The translations under genes and the position numbers were made by a program. The notes under the pieces are model-generated. The model did not search any database and was not told the origin of the DNA. It was given only the letters and a program-made list of their open reading frames with translations. This document shows, piece by piece, positions 4,213-12,578 of a stretch of 20,437 nt of DNA (its first letter is position 1; the number at the start of each line of letters is the position of its first letter). The stretch is taken from the IMG/VR virus record IMGVR_UViG_3300028569_000205, positions 1 through 20,437 of that record. One strand, 5' to 3'. The stretch is from a virus.

Positions 4213-5756
4213 ATGAGATGACGGATGATGAGTTGATGGGTTTGCTCAAGGCGTTGCCGGAGGATAAGTTGTTGTCGGTGATTGATGCGGTGCCGAAGGG
4301 TCAGGGTGAGCATTTGCATATGATGATGTCGGACTATCTGGAGTCTTTGAAGAGAGAGAAGGCTCAGAGGGAGTTTATGGCGTTTGTGAATCTAATGTGG
4401 CCGACGTTTATTGCGGGCAAGCATCATGCGATCATGGCTAATGCGTTTGAGAGGGTGGCGAGGGGTGAGTTGAAGAGGTTGATTATTAATATGCCGCCAC
4501 GGCATACTAAGAGTGAGTTTGCTTCGTATCTGTTACCGGCTTGGTTTTTGGGTCAGTATCCGAGTAAGAAGATCATTCAGTCGTCCAACACGGCTGAACT
4601 GGCGGTGGGGTTTGGGCGGAAGGTTAGGAACCTGGTGGATGGGGATGTTTTTTCCAAGGTTTTTCCGAATGTGAGTTTGAGGCACGACAGTAAGGCGGCT
4701 GGCCGGTGGTCTACGAACTCTTCGGGTGAATATTTTGCTATTGGGGTGGATGGAACGGTAACGGGTAAGGGGGCGGATCTGTTGATAATTGATGATCCGC
4801 ACTCTGAGCAGGAGGCTAAACTGGCTGAAAGTGACCCCGCGATTTTTGATAAGGTGTATGAGTGGTATACGTCGGGTCCAAGACAGCGACTTCAGCCGGG
4901 TGGGTCTATTGTGATGGTGATGACACGCTGGTCTAAGAGGGATTTGACTGGTCAGGTGTTAAAAGCTGCCGCGCAGAGGTCTGGGGAAGAGTGGGAGGTG
5001 ATTGAATTTCCCGCGATTTTGCCGTCTGGTAAGGCGATGTGGCCGGAATTTTGGGATATTAAAGAGCTTGAGAACCTAAAAGCAGAGTTACCCTCATCAA
5101 AATGGCAAGCGCAGTACATGCAGTCGCCGACTTCGGATGTGAGTGCGATCATTAAGAGGGAATGGTGGAAGATTTGGGATGATGATGAGCCGCCGACTTA
5201 TGAGTTTGTGATTCAGTCATGGGATACCGCGTTTTTGAAGACGGAAAGGGCTGACTTTTCTGCATGTACAACGTGGGGGGTCTTTTATCGGTCAGACGAC
5301 AAGGGTGTTTTGCGTCCAAATGTGATTTTGCTCAATGCTTTTAAGAAGCGGATGGAGTTTCCCGAGCTTAAACAGCGGGCGTATGAAGAATTTAAGGAAT
5401 GGAACGTGGATTCACTGATTGTGGAAGCCAAAGCGGCGGGTTCTCCGTTGATATTTGAGTTAAGAGCGATGGGAATCCCGGTCCAGGAATTTACACCGAC
5501 CAAAGGAAATGACAAAATAGCACGGCTAAACGCTGTTTCTGATCTTTTTGCTTCTGGCCACGTTTGGGTGCCTAATACGCACTGGGCTGAGGAGTTGGTT
5601 GAGGAAGTGGCAAGTTTTCCGTCGGGTGAGCACGATGACTTGGTAGACTCTATGAGCCAAGCGTTACTCAGATACAGAAGAGGTGGGTTTATCCAGCTGG
5701 CCTCGGATGAGGAAGATGAGCCAATCCAACACAGACGCAAAGAGCCGTACTATTGA
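4209..5756 (+). CDS. terL: Terminase large subunit (ATPase/nuclease packaging motor)
   Basis: This 515-residue protein is the DNA-packaging motor, cutting concatemers and pumping DNA into the prohead. A variant Walker A PPRHTKS lies at about residues 96-102 and Walker B LLIIDD at 191-196. A coupling motif follows at VMTRW (about 237-241). The C-terminal RNase H-like nuclease carries three acidic positions: SWDTAF (Asp339), LIVEAK (Glu406) and HDDLVDS (Asp476/477/480). Length is normal for the family. The start ATG 4209 overlaps the stop of the LexA-like gene by four bases, and the stop shares one base with the next gene. The first two thirds use AGG, TTG and GGG codons heavily, unlike later genes. 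Domain architecture resembles the P22/T4-type enzymes; the packaging strategy cannot be told from this alone. Confidence 0.97.
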   Translation: MNEMTDDELMGLLKALPEDKLLSVIDAVPKGQGEHLHMMMSDYLESLKREKAQREFMAFVNLMWPTFIAGKHHAIMANAFERVARGELKRLIINMPPRHTKSEFASYLLPAWFLGQYPSKKIIQSSNTAELAVGFGRKVRNLVDGDVFSKVFPNVSLRHDSKAAGRWSTNSSGEYFAIGVDGTVTGKGADLLIIDDPHSEQEAKLAESDPAIFDKVYEWYTSGPRQRLQPGGSIVMVMTRWSKRDLTGQVLKAAAQRSGEEWEVIEFPAILPSGKAMWPEFWDIKELENLKAELPSSKWQAQYMQSPTSDVSAIIKREWWKIWDDDEPPTYEFVIQSWDTAFLKTERADFSACTTWGVFYRSDDKGVLRPNVILLNAFKKRMEFPELKQRAYEEFKEWNVDSLIVEAKAAGSPLIFELRAMGIPVQEFTPTKGNDKIARLNAVSDLFASGHVWVPNTHWAEELVEEVASFPSGEHDDLVDSMSQALLRYRRGGFIQLASDEEDEPIQHRRKEPYY

Positions 5757-6247
5757 TGAACACACATCTCACTTTACCGTCGGTATCTTTGATATCCAAA
5801 GAGCTTTTGAGGCAGGCTTCGGAGACCTATAACTGGGTGCCGTATTACAATTTTCTCGTCACACCTGTACCTTGGAAAATACTTGAAAAAGACCCGTTTC
5901 TTGTCAAGCTGTCCGAAAAACGAATGTTCCACGCTGGCATCTTAAAGATGGATCCTAACACTTGTTACAACTGGCATGTAGACACGGACCGAAAGGTTGG
6001 AGTTAATATGCTGTTGTTGGGCGAGGACAGTCAGTGTCTTTTTTTAGAAGGTGAGCCGGGTGTGGTGGTCAAGACAAAAGAGCTTGAGTACAAGCCGGAC
6101 ACTTATTATGTGTTCAACACGCAGGTTCCTCATATGGTGATCAACACCATTGGCCCGCGCTATTTATTCAGCATTCAGTTTGTAGAGCTGGGGCTGACGT
6201 TTGATCAACTTTGCAAAGACATAAAAGGAATGGATTATGGCTATTGA
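5756..6247 (+). CDS. Probable Fe(II)/2-oxoglutarate-dependent oxygenase-like protein
   Basis: This 163-residue protein starts at ATG 5756, overlapping the terL stop (TGATG). Its core fits a double-stranded beta-helix hydroxylase of the aspartyl/asparaginyl beta-hydroxylase kind. WHVDTDR supplies His74-x-Asp76. A strand GVNMLLLG follows, then FNTQVPHMVIN supplies distal His126, and GPRYLFSIQF nine residues on supplies Arg135, placed to hold the 2-oxoglutarate carboxylate. The complete HxD...H...R set implies a working iron site. Substrate unknown: a host protein, a phage structural protein or a nucleobase are all possible. It sits between terL and the portal gene and overlaps the latter by 11 bases, so it is made with the packaging proteins. 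The family call is from motif reading and could be a non-enzymatic cupin instead. Confidence 0.72.
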   Translation: MNTHLTLPSVSLISKELLRQASETYNWVPYYNFLVTPVPWKILEKDPFLVKLSEKRMFHAGILKMDPNTCYNWHVDTDRKVGVNMLLLGEDSQCLFLEGEPGVVVKTKELEYKPDTYYVFNTQVPHMVINTIGPRYLFSIQFVELGLTFDQLCKDIKGMDYGY

Positions 6248-8783
6248 AAAATCGCTGTATGCAGCGCCACAGGGTCTGGAAGAGCTTTTAATGGATGAAA
6301 CATCTCCTCAAATTGAGATTGAGATTGAAGACCCCGAGTCTGTGACCATTAACACTGGAGATGTGATCATTGAGATCACACCAGAGGCAGATGAGGACTT
6401 CAATGCCAACTTGGCTGAATACATTGATGACGGCGTTTTGCAAAGCATCGCATCAGATTTGATCGGCGATTACGATGAGGATATCTCTAGCCGAAAAGAC
6501 TGGATGCAGACTTATGTAGACGGCCTTGAGCTTTTGGGAATGAAGATTGAAGAACGTAGCGAACCATGGGAGGGTGCGTGCGGGGTGTATCACCCTATGC
6601 TTTCTGAAGCACTGGTGAAGTTTCAGTCCGAGACCATGATGGCCACATTTCCTGCCGCTGGCCCGGTCAAGACGCAGATCATCGGCAAAGAGACTCCGGC
6701 AAAGAAAGAATCTGCGCAGCGTGTGGCAGACGACATGAACTACCAGCTGACGGACGTGATGAAAGAGTACCGTCCCGAACACGAGCGCATGCTGTGGGGC
6801 TTGGGCTTGGCAGGTAATGCGTTCAAGAAAGTGTACTTCGATCCCGGCATGGACCGTCAGGTTTCCTACTTTGTCCCGGCTGAGGATATCGTAGTTCCTT
6901 ATGGTGCAAGCAACTTGGAATCCTCACCCCGCGTTACTCACGTCATGCGCAAGACAGAAAACGAGTTACGCAAACTACAGGTGGCGGGGTTTTACTGCGA
7001 CATTGACCTAGGGACTCCAGACAACGTGCTTGACGAGGTGGAAAAGAAGATTGCCGAGAAGATGGGCTTTCGTGCCACTTCGGACAACCGCTTTAAACTC
7101 TTGGAGATGAATGTAGACCTCGACCTTGAGGGATATGAACACAAAGACAAAGACGGAGAGAAGACAGGAATTGCTCTGCCTTATGTCGTGACCATTGAAA
7201 AGGGTTCAAGCAATGTTTTGGCAATCCGCCGTAACTGGGAGCCAGATGATGAGACCCATACCAAACGTCAGCACTTCGTTCATTACGGATATGTTCCGGG
7301 ATTTGGCTTCTATTGTTTTGGCCTCATCCACCTCATTGGGGCTTTTGCTAAGTCAGGCACTTCTCTTATTCGTCAGCTTGTTGATGCTGGTACGCTGAGT
7401 AACCTGCCCGGTGGGTTTAAAACACGGGGTATGCGGATCAAGGGTGATGACACCCCAATTGCTCCGGGCGAGTGGCGTGATGCTGATGTGGCCAGTGGGG
7501 TGCTGCGGGATAATTTACTCCCTCTTCCTTATAAGGAGCCGAGTCAAACACTGATGACGCTGCTCAACCAGATTGTGGAGGAGGGCAGACGATTTGCCAA
7601 CGCCGCCGACCTAACGTTGAGTGACATGAGCGCACAAGCGCCCGTGGGGACTACGCTGGCAATCCTTGAACGCACTTTAAAGAATATGAGTGCAATTCAA
7701 GCGCGGGTGCATTACTCAATGAAACAAGAGCTAGGTCTCTTGAAAAGAATCATTGCCGATTACGCGCCAGAGGATTATGACTATCAACCCAGCGAGGGCA
7801 GTCGCAAAGCCAAAAAATCGGACTATGAAGATATCAGTGTTATTCCTGTAAGTGATCCCAATGCGTCAACCATGGCGCAAAAGATCGTTCAATACCAGGC
7901 CGTTCTACAGCTAGCGCAGGGCGCACCACAGCTATATAACCTACCGCTCTTACATCGTCAGATGTTGGAAGTTCTAGGAATTAGGGAAATACAAAAACTA
8001 GTTCCTATGGACATTGATCAAAAACCCACAGACCCGGTATCAGAAAACCAAAACTTACTCTCTGGAAAACCTGTCAAGGCATTTATAGCTCAAGATCACA
8101 AGGCGCACATAATTGTCCACATGGCTGCTATGCAAGACCCAAAGATCATGTCTCTGTTACAGCAAAACCCAATGGCCCAACAAATGCAGGCATCCATGAT
8201 GGCGCACATCAGTGAGCACCTGGGTTTTGAGTATCGCAAACAAATTGAGGAGCAGCTGGGAATGCAGTTGCCTGCACAGATGGATGAGTCTGGTGAAGAG
8301 GTGCAGATGTCGCCAGAAGTTGAAGCCCGGTTGTCTCCGTTGTTGGCTCAGGCCGCACAACAGTTACTTCAGAAAAACCAAGGCGAAGCGCAACAAGCCC
8401 AAGCGCAGCAGCAAGCGCAAGATCCTATTGTGCAAATGCAGCAACAAGAACTTCAACTCAAAGCTCAAGAAAATCAGCGTAAGGCCGCAAAAGATCAGGC
8501 CGACAACGAACTTAGAGCACAGCAAATACAAGTTGAACGAGACCGCATTCAGGCGCAGCAATTGACTGAGGACAAGCGAATTCAAACAAAACAAGAGATG
8601 GAAGACAAAAAGGTCCGTATGGATTTGCTTAAAACCTCCGCGCTGATGCAGGGTGATAGACAAACCCAGATGATGGACTTGACTGTTGATGTACTCAAGC
8701 AACTTTCTAATAAGAGTCAAGAAGAAAAACTGCGAATGATGCAAGAGCGCATTCAAAATCGACGCGGAAAGACAGGTGAATGA
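6237..8783 (+). CDS. Portal protein
   Basis: This 848-residue protein forms the dodecameric vertex through which DNA enters the head. The order of parts fits podovirus portals: an acidic N-terminus (to about residue 75), RKDWMQTYVDGLELLG, then SEPWEGACGVYHPMLSEALV near residues 110-130. Next come a stem region with FVPAEDIVVPYGA, the tunnel-loop region PLPYKEPSQTLMTLLNQI, and AILERTLKNMSAIQARVHYS. Residues about 700-795 are glutamine-rich and strongly coiled-coil, with many QQ and QAQ units, as in the P22 portal barrel. It is longer than the P22 portal (725). The start ATG 6237 overlaps the preceding gene and the stop overlaps the next. Assignment rests on pattern and on the position directly after terL. 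Confidence 0.9.
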   Translation: MAIEKSLYAAPQGLEELLMDETSPQIEIEIEDPESVTINTGDVIIEITPEADEDFNANLAEYIDDGVLQSIASDLIGDYDEDISSRKDWMQTYVDGLELLGMKIEERSEPWEGACGVYHPMLSEALVKFQSETMMATFPAAGPVKTQIIGKETPAKKESAQRVADDMNYQLTDVMKEYRPEHERMLWGLGLAGNAFKKVYFDPGMDRQVSYFVPAEDIVVPYGASNLESSPRVTHVMRKTENELRKLQVAGFYCDIDLGTPDNVLDEVEKKIAEKMGFRATSDNRFKLLEMNVDLDLEGYEHKDKDGEKTGIALPYVVTIEKGSSNVLAIRRNWEPDDETHTKRQHFVHYGYVPGFGFYCFGLIHLIGAFAKSGTSLIRQLVDAGTLSNLPGGFKTRGMRIKGDDTPIAPGEWRDADVASGVLRDNLLPLPYKEPSQTLMTLLNQIVEEGRRFANAADLTLSDMSAQAPVGTTLAILERTLKNMSAIQARVHYSMKQELGLLKRIIADYAPEDYDYQPSEGSRKAKKSDYEDISVIPVSDPNASTMAQKIVQYQAVLQLAQGAPQLYNLPLLHRQMLEVLGIREIQKLVPMDIDQKPTDPVSENQNLLSGKPVKAFIAQDHKAHIIVHMAAMQDPKIMSLLQQNPMAQQMQASMMAHISEHLGFEYRKQIEEQLGMQLPAQMDESGEEVQMSPEVEARLSPLLAQAAQQLLQKNQGEAQQAQAQQQAQDPIVQMQQQELQLKAQENQRKAAKDQADNELRAQQIQVERDRIQAQQLTEDKRIQTKQEMEDKKVRMDLLKTSALMQGDRQTQMMDLTVDVLKQLSNKSQEEKLRMMQERIQNRRGKTGE

Positions 8784-8971
8784 TGGACGTTTTTAGCATT
8801 CTCATTAAACAAGCTGACGAAAAGATTGAGCAACTCAAAGATTATTTGGCCGAGGGCAAGGCCGAAACTTTTGAGGAGTACAAGAAACTGTGTGGTGAGG
8901 TTCGCGGTCTACTCATTATGCGGGGATACACTTTAGACCTGAAACAACGAATGGAGAATTCGGATGATTAG
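8780..8971 (+). CDS. Small helical phage protein, 63 aa
   Basis: The start is ATG 8780, overlapping the portal stop (ATGA), with a second ATG directly behind it. The protein is almost entirely helical and charged (IKQADEKIEQLKDYLAEGKA, then YKKLCGEVRGLLIMRGYTLD). From memory, proteins of this size and pattern often stand after the portal gene in uncultured podoviruses, and no function is known. It could be an assembly factor or a small virion component. Its stop overlaps the start of the GroES-like gene by eight bases. Confidence 0.82.
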   Translation: MMDVFSILIKQADEKIEQLKDYLAEGKAETFEEYKKLCGEVRGLLIMRGYTLDLKQRMENSDD

Positions 8972-9386
8972 TTCGATCCTGTTGGCTACAGACGCCAACA
9001 ACCCGCGCCCGGTTGGAGCCTATAACTTTACTGCGAGTTTGGAAGAGAAAGGTAAACAGTTGCCCAAGCCAATGGGATACCGAATACTTTGCGCCATTCC
9101 AGAAGCGGAGCAAGAGTTTGAGGATAGCAACATCATTAAAGCAGATGAGACCATGCGCAACGAAGAGACCCTTACAACGGTCTTATTTGTTGTTGAGCTG
9201 GGTCCAGATTGCTATAAAGATGCGGCTAAGTTTCCAAATGGGCCGTGGTGTAAACAGGGGGACTTCATTCTTGTTCGCCCCTATTCAGGCTCACGCTTGG
9301 TCATTCATGGCCGAGAGTTTCGCATTATCAACGACGACACAGTTGAAGCCGTTGTAGATGATCCCCGTGGTATTAAACGTAAATAA
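8964..9386 (+). CDS. GroES-like co-chaperonin
   Basis: This 140-residue protein resembles the Cpn10 fold. After an N-terminal extension of about 35 residues come PKPMGYRILCAIPEAEQ (the RPL.DRV strand of GroES), a mobile-loop-like segment SNIIKADETMR, then VVELGPDCYKD (the G.V.AVG strand), CKQGDFILVRPYSGS (the VGD.V.F strand) and REFRIINDDTVEAVV (the last GroES strands). The spacing follows GroES, though the protein is longer than the usual 97 residues. By analogy with T4 gp31 it could direct the host GroEL to fold the capsid protein, whose gene lies four genes on. Identification is by pattern only; a head-closure protein of similar fold is the alternative. Confidence 0.68.
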   Translation: MISSILLATDANNPRPVGAYNFTASLEEKGKQLPKPMGYRILCAIPEAEQEFEDSNIIKADETMRNEETLTTVLFVVELGPDCYKDAAKFPNGPWCKQGDFILVRPYSGSRLVIHGREFRIINDDTVEAVVDDPRGIKRK

Positions 9387-9398
9387 AAGGAGTACAAG

Positions 9399-10310
9399 AT
9401 GCCTTTAGATAAAACAGATTACAAGTTTCCTGACGAGGCCGAAGAATCGCCGGATATTGTTATTGAGATTGATGACGATGCTCCAGCGGAAGATAGAGGT
9501 CGTCAACCCCTGCCTAAATCTTTGGTTGAAGAACTAGAGAAAGATGAACTAGATCACTACGACGATGCGGTAAAAACCAAACTCAAGCAGATGCGCAAGG
9601 TCTGGCACGACGAGCGCAGAGAAAAAGAAACAGCGTTACGTGAGCAACAAGAAGCGGTTAATTTTGCTCAAAATCTTTTTCAAGAGAATAAGCGGATCAA
9701 GAACATCCTCAGCATCGGCGAAAAAGAGTATGTATCCACCATTCAAAATTCGGCAGACTTAGAGCTAAAGAATGCCAAGAGAGCGTATAAAGAAGCATTT
9801 GAATCTGGTGATTCAGATCTAGTTGTGGAGGCGCAACAAGTTCTGCAAGAGGCAAACATCAAATCAATGCAGGCAAAGAATTTTCGCATGCCTGCTTTAC
9901 AAGAGAATGAAAATCCTGTACAAAACGAAACACGGCAGGTCCAAGCTCCAGACGAAAAAGCTAAATCGTGGCAAAAGCGAAATAACTGGTTCGGTCAAGA
10001 TAGAAGTATGACGGCGTTTGCTCTAGGTCTACACGAAGATTTAAGGTATAACGGCGTTGAGGTTGGATCTGAAGAGTATTACGGCGAATTAGACAAAACA
10101 ATTCGCAAGCGGTTCCCGGAGAAATTTGAGGACCAGGATCGACAAAGTACTCGTACAAAACTCGGTACAGTCGTTGCCCCGGCAGTTCGTAGCACCGCAC
10201 CCACAAAAGTGCGGCTAAAGCAAAGCCAAGTTAACCTAGCACGAAAATTAGGTCTAACGCCTGAACAATATGTAAAGGCACAACTCGAATTGGAGGCCCG
10301 CAATGGCTGA
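9399..10310 (+). CDS. Probable capsid scaffolding protein
   Basis: This 303-residue protein has a strong Shine-Dalgarno (AAAAGGAG) before ATG 9399. It is highly charged, starting with a very acidic stretch (DIVIEIDDDAPAEDRG), then a long coiled-coil (about residues 50-160: KLKQMRKVWHDERREKETAL, EVVEAQQ-like helices), a low-complexity linker, and a C-terminal helix-turn-helix-like end with LARKLGLTPEQYVKAQLELE. Such an arrangement, between portal and capsid genes, is typical of scaffolding proteins, whose basic C-terminal helices bind the coat protein. The end overlaps the following gene by eight bases. It has no detectable protease domain. Confidence 0.72.
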   Translation: MPLDKTDYKFPDEAEESPDIVIEIDDDAPAEDRGRQPLPKSLVEELEKDELDHYDDAVKTKLKQMRKVWHDERREKETALREQQEAVNFAQNLFQENKRIKNILSIGEKEYVSTIQNSADLELKNAKRAYKEAFESGDSDLVVEAQQVLQEANIKSMQAKNFRMPALQENENPVQNETRQVQAPDEKAKSWQKRNNWFGQDRSMTAFALGLHEDLRYNGVEVGSEEYYGELDKTIRKRFPEKFEDQDRQSTRTKLGTVVAPAVRSTAPTKVRLKQSQVNLARKLGLTPEQYVKAQLELEARNG

Positions 10311-10761
10311 AGTTAAAGAAAACAGAATTTCTCGTGAGATTGAAACAAGAGCGGTGTTGGAGCGTCCCAAACAGTGGGCGCAACCAGAACTTTTACCCGA
10401 GCCAGACAAAATACCTGGGTGGAATTACCGTTGGATTCGTGTTTCGACTTTGAACAACGCTGACCCACGCAACCTTTCGGCCAAGCTCCGCGAAGGATGG
10501 GAACCAGTGCCTGTTGAAGAACAACCACAATTTTTACTGTTAGCTGATCCTCAAAGTCGCTTTAAGGGCAATGTTGAGATTGGCGGGCTATTACTCTGCA
10601 AAACACCAAGTGAATTTGTACAGCAACGCAATGACCACTTTGTCAAGCAAACACAAGCTCAATCGGATGCTGTGGATAATAGTTTCATGCGTCAAAGCGA
10701 TTCGCGGATGCCGCTCTTTCAAGAGCGTAAGTCCTCAAGTAGCTTTGGCAAAGGTACTTAA
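10303..10761 (+). CDS. Conserved-type phage protein of the head module
   Basis: This 152-residue protein begins ATG 10303, overlapping the scaffold gene. Recognisable blocks are RPKQWAQPELLPEPD, NYRWIRVSTLNNADPRNLS, KLREGWEPV and FKGNVEIGGLLLCKTPSEF, followed by a helix rich in Gln and the end MPLFQERKSSSSFGKGT. I remember this order of blocks from many uncultured phages, always between scaffold and capsid genes, without a proven role. Minor virion protein or assembly factor is the likely class. It is soluble and has no membrane segment. Confidence 0.8.
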   Translation: MAEVKENRISREIETRAVLERPKQWAQPELLPEPDKIPGWNYRWIRVSTLNNADPRNLSAKLREGWEPVPVEEQPQFLLLADPQSRFKGNVEIGGLLLCKTPSEFVQQRNDHFVKQTQAQSDAVDNSFMRQSDSRMPLFQERKSSSSFGKGT

Positions 10762-10777
10762 ATTTTAGGAGTCATAA

Positions 10778-11608
10778 ATGGCATATCCTGTGGTTTCAAG
10801 CCCTTATGGGCTAAAGCCGATCAATCTGATCGGTGGACAGGTATTTGCGGGTTCTACTCGTGAATACGCAATCATCAACAACTACGCTACGAACATCTTT
10901 TATGGAGATCTTGTGGCTTTGGTTCGCGGTAACTTAGAACGTATTTCTGTAAGTACTGGTACGTTGGGTACGGTTGTCGGCATCTTTTTGGGATGCTCGT
11001 ATACCAACCCGCTGACCAAACAGAAGACGTTTTCTCAGTATTACCCAGCAAATACTGCTGCGGGCGACATTGTGGCTATCGTTTGTGACGATCCTGACAC
11101 CGTGTTTTCTGCTGTTGTTTGCTCGGCTACTACTACTGTTGCTTCTGGTGCTCGTGCAATGATCGGCCAAAACGTGGCCATGATCAACAACACTGGCAGC
11201 ACTGCAACGGGTAACTCAAAGAACGCGGTTCTAGCTCCAAGCGCTACACCAGCAACGACAGATGCTCTGCCTTTGCGTGTGTTGGGTTTGAATCAAGACA
11301 CTGAAGTCTCTCTTGGTCAAGCTACATTTACTAGCATTTCAACCGCCACCATTACTTGCTCTGCAATTCCATTTGCATTGCCAGTTGGTACTGATGTAGG
11401 TTCATTGGACTCTAATGGCAATTACATTGCTTCGGGTTCCTTTGTGGCTACAGCAGCTACGGCTAATGCTACGACTGTGGTTTTGAATCAAGCCCCCATC
11501 ACTGCGTTTGTTGCAAGCTCCACGTTGGTCTTTAATCAGTTCCCAGAAATTCTGGTCAAACTGAATTTTGGTCAGCATGAGTATTACGCAGCAACTGCAA
11601 CAGCATAA
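10778..11608 (+). CDS. Probable virion structural protein upstream of the capsid gene
   Basis: This 276-residue protein has a TTAGGAG Shine-Dalgarno before ATG 10778. It begins YPVVSSPYGLKPINLIGGQ and VFAGSTREYAI, a pattern I recall from head proteins of uncultured podoviruses. It is rich in Ala, Thr, Val and Ser with alternating beta-strands. Residues about 180-255 (SISTATITCSAIPFALPVG, then TANATTVVLNQA) look like an inserted Ig-like or beta-sandwich module, before a short conserved end LVKLNFGQHEYY. A decoration or head-stabilising protein is the most likely role, made in amounts matching the capsid protein next to it. Confidence 0.75.
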   Translation: MAYPVVSSPYGLKPINLIGGQVFAGSTREYAIINNYATNIFYGDLVALVRGNLERISVSTGTLGTVVGIFLGCSYTNPLTKQKTFSQYYPANTAAGDIVAIVCDDPDTVFSAVVCSATTTVASGARAMIGQNVAMINNTGSTATGNSKNAVLAPSATPATTDALPLRVLGLNQDTEVSLGQATFTSISTATITCSAIPFALPVGTDVGSLDSNGNYIASGSFVATAATANATTVVLNQAPITAFVASSTLVFNQFPEILVKLNFGQHEYYAATATA

Positions 11609-11619
11609 GGAGCTAGATC

Positions 11620-12528
11620 ATGGCTATTTCACGCGCACAACTACTCAAAGAGTTGCTCCCCGGTCTAAACGCATTGTTTGGTCTGGAGTATGAAAAATAT
11701 GGTGAGGAACATAAAGAGATTTATGAAACCGAAACCTCCGAGCGTTCGTTTGAAGAAGAAACGAAACTGTCCGGTTTCTCTGCTGCACCCGTCAAGAATG
11801 AAGGCTCTGCCATCGCTTACGACAACGCACAGGAAGCATGGACTGCTCGTTACAACCACGAAACCATTGCTTTGGGTTTCTCGCTGACCGAAGAGGCCAT
11901 CGAAGACAACTTGTACGACAGCCTGTCTGCTCGTTACACCAAAGCCCTGGCCCGTGCTATGTCGTACACCAAGCAAGTTAAAGCTGCTGCCGTCTTGAAC
12001 AACGGCTTCAGTGCTGCTTTCCCTGGTGGTGACGGCGTTGCTCTTTTCAGCAGCGCACACCCATTGGTCTCTGGCGGAACCAACAGCAACATTCCATCTA
12101 CCCCAGCCGACTTGAACGAGACTTCCTTGGAAGCCGCCGTTATTCAAATCAGCTTGTGGACAGATGAACGCGGTCTGTTGATTGCATCCAAGCCCAAGAA
12201 ATTGGTTGTTCCTCCTTCATTGCAGTTCGTAGCAACACGCTTGCTTGAAACTGATCTGCGGGTTGGTACTGCTGACAACGACATCAACGCATTGAAGAAC
12301 AATGGTTCAATCCCTGGGGGTTACACCATTAACCACTTCTTAACCGATACAAACGCTTGGTTCCTTTGCACCGACGTTCCAAACGGCATGAAGCACTTTG
12401 TGCGTACACCACTGGCCCAGTCAATGGACGGTGACTTCGATACAGGTAACGTCCGTTACAAGTCTCGTGAGCGTTATAGCTTTGGCTTCTCAGACCCTCT
12501 GGGTATGTTTGGCTCCGCAGGCGCGTAA
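11620..12528 (+). CDS. Major capsid protein (gpT-like, HK97 fold expected)
   Basis: This 302-residue protein has TAAGGAG before ATG 11620. The order SEEETKLSGF-like N-arm, ARYNHETIALGFSLTEEAIE, a long helix with RYTKALARAMSYTKQ, VALFSSAHPLVSGGT, an axial helix with LLIASKPKKLVVPP, and the C-terminal RYKSRERYSFGFSDPLG corresponds to Mu gpT-like major head proteins, which have the HK97 fold. Codon use is regular and C-ending for many residues, as for a highly expressed gene, and a strong terminator follows directly. It probably forms the head shell, with the scaffold at 9399 assisting assembly. There is no N-terminal protease-cleaved delta domain of obvious length. Confidence 0.92.
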   Translation: MAISRAQLLKELLPGLNALFGLEYEKYGEEHKEIYETETSERSFEEETKLSGFSAAPVKNEGSAIAYDNAQEAWTARYNHETIALGFSLTEEAIEDNLYDSLSARYTKALARAMSYTKQVKAAAVLNNGFSAAFPGGDGVALFSSAHPLVSGGTNSNIPSTPADLNETSLEAAVIQISLWTDERGLLIASKPKKLVVPPSLQFVATRLLETDLRVGTADNDINALKNNGSIPGGYTINHFLTDTNAWFLCTDVPNGMKHFVRTPLAQSMDGDFDTGNVRYKSRERYSFGFSDPLGMFGSAGA

Positions 12529-12530
12529 TT

Positions 12531-12560
12531 GAAAGGGAGCCTTGTGCTCCCTTTCTTTTT
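12531..12560 (+). terminator. Strong intrinsic terminator after the capsid gene
   Basis: GAAAGGGAGC (12531-12540) pairs perfectly with GCTCCCTTTC (12546-12555) around a CTTGT loop and is followed by TTTTTATT. It begins three bases past the capsid stop codon and should set the level of downstream tail transcripts below capsid mRNA. Confidence 0.95.
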
Positions 12561-12578
12561 ATTGTACATTTAGACATC

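Noticed and set aside
3896-4249. Ser/Thr/Pro-rich minus-strand frame opposite the LexA-like gene
   Set aside because: Artifact of the G-rich plus strand; the plus strand has the promoter, Shine-Dalgarno and a recognisable fold.
8364-8756. Leucine/phenylalanine-rich open frame opposite the portal coiled coil
   Set aside because: Hydrophobic only because Gln/Lys codons read backwards give Leu/Phe codons; it lies entirely within the portal gene.
12445-12460. GTAAC-GTCC-GTTAC dyad inside the capsid gene
   Set aside because: Only five-base arms with a different spacer; does not match the GTAACA-TGTTAC palindromes and can be explained by coding sequence.
12542-12570. TTGTGC with 17-base spacer and TACATT, a promoter-like pair behind the capsid gene
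   Set aside because: Weak match to consensus and the -35 part lies inside the terminator stem; not called although the downstream gene may need a promoter.
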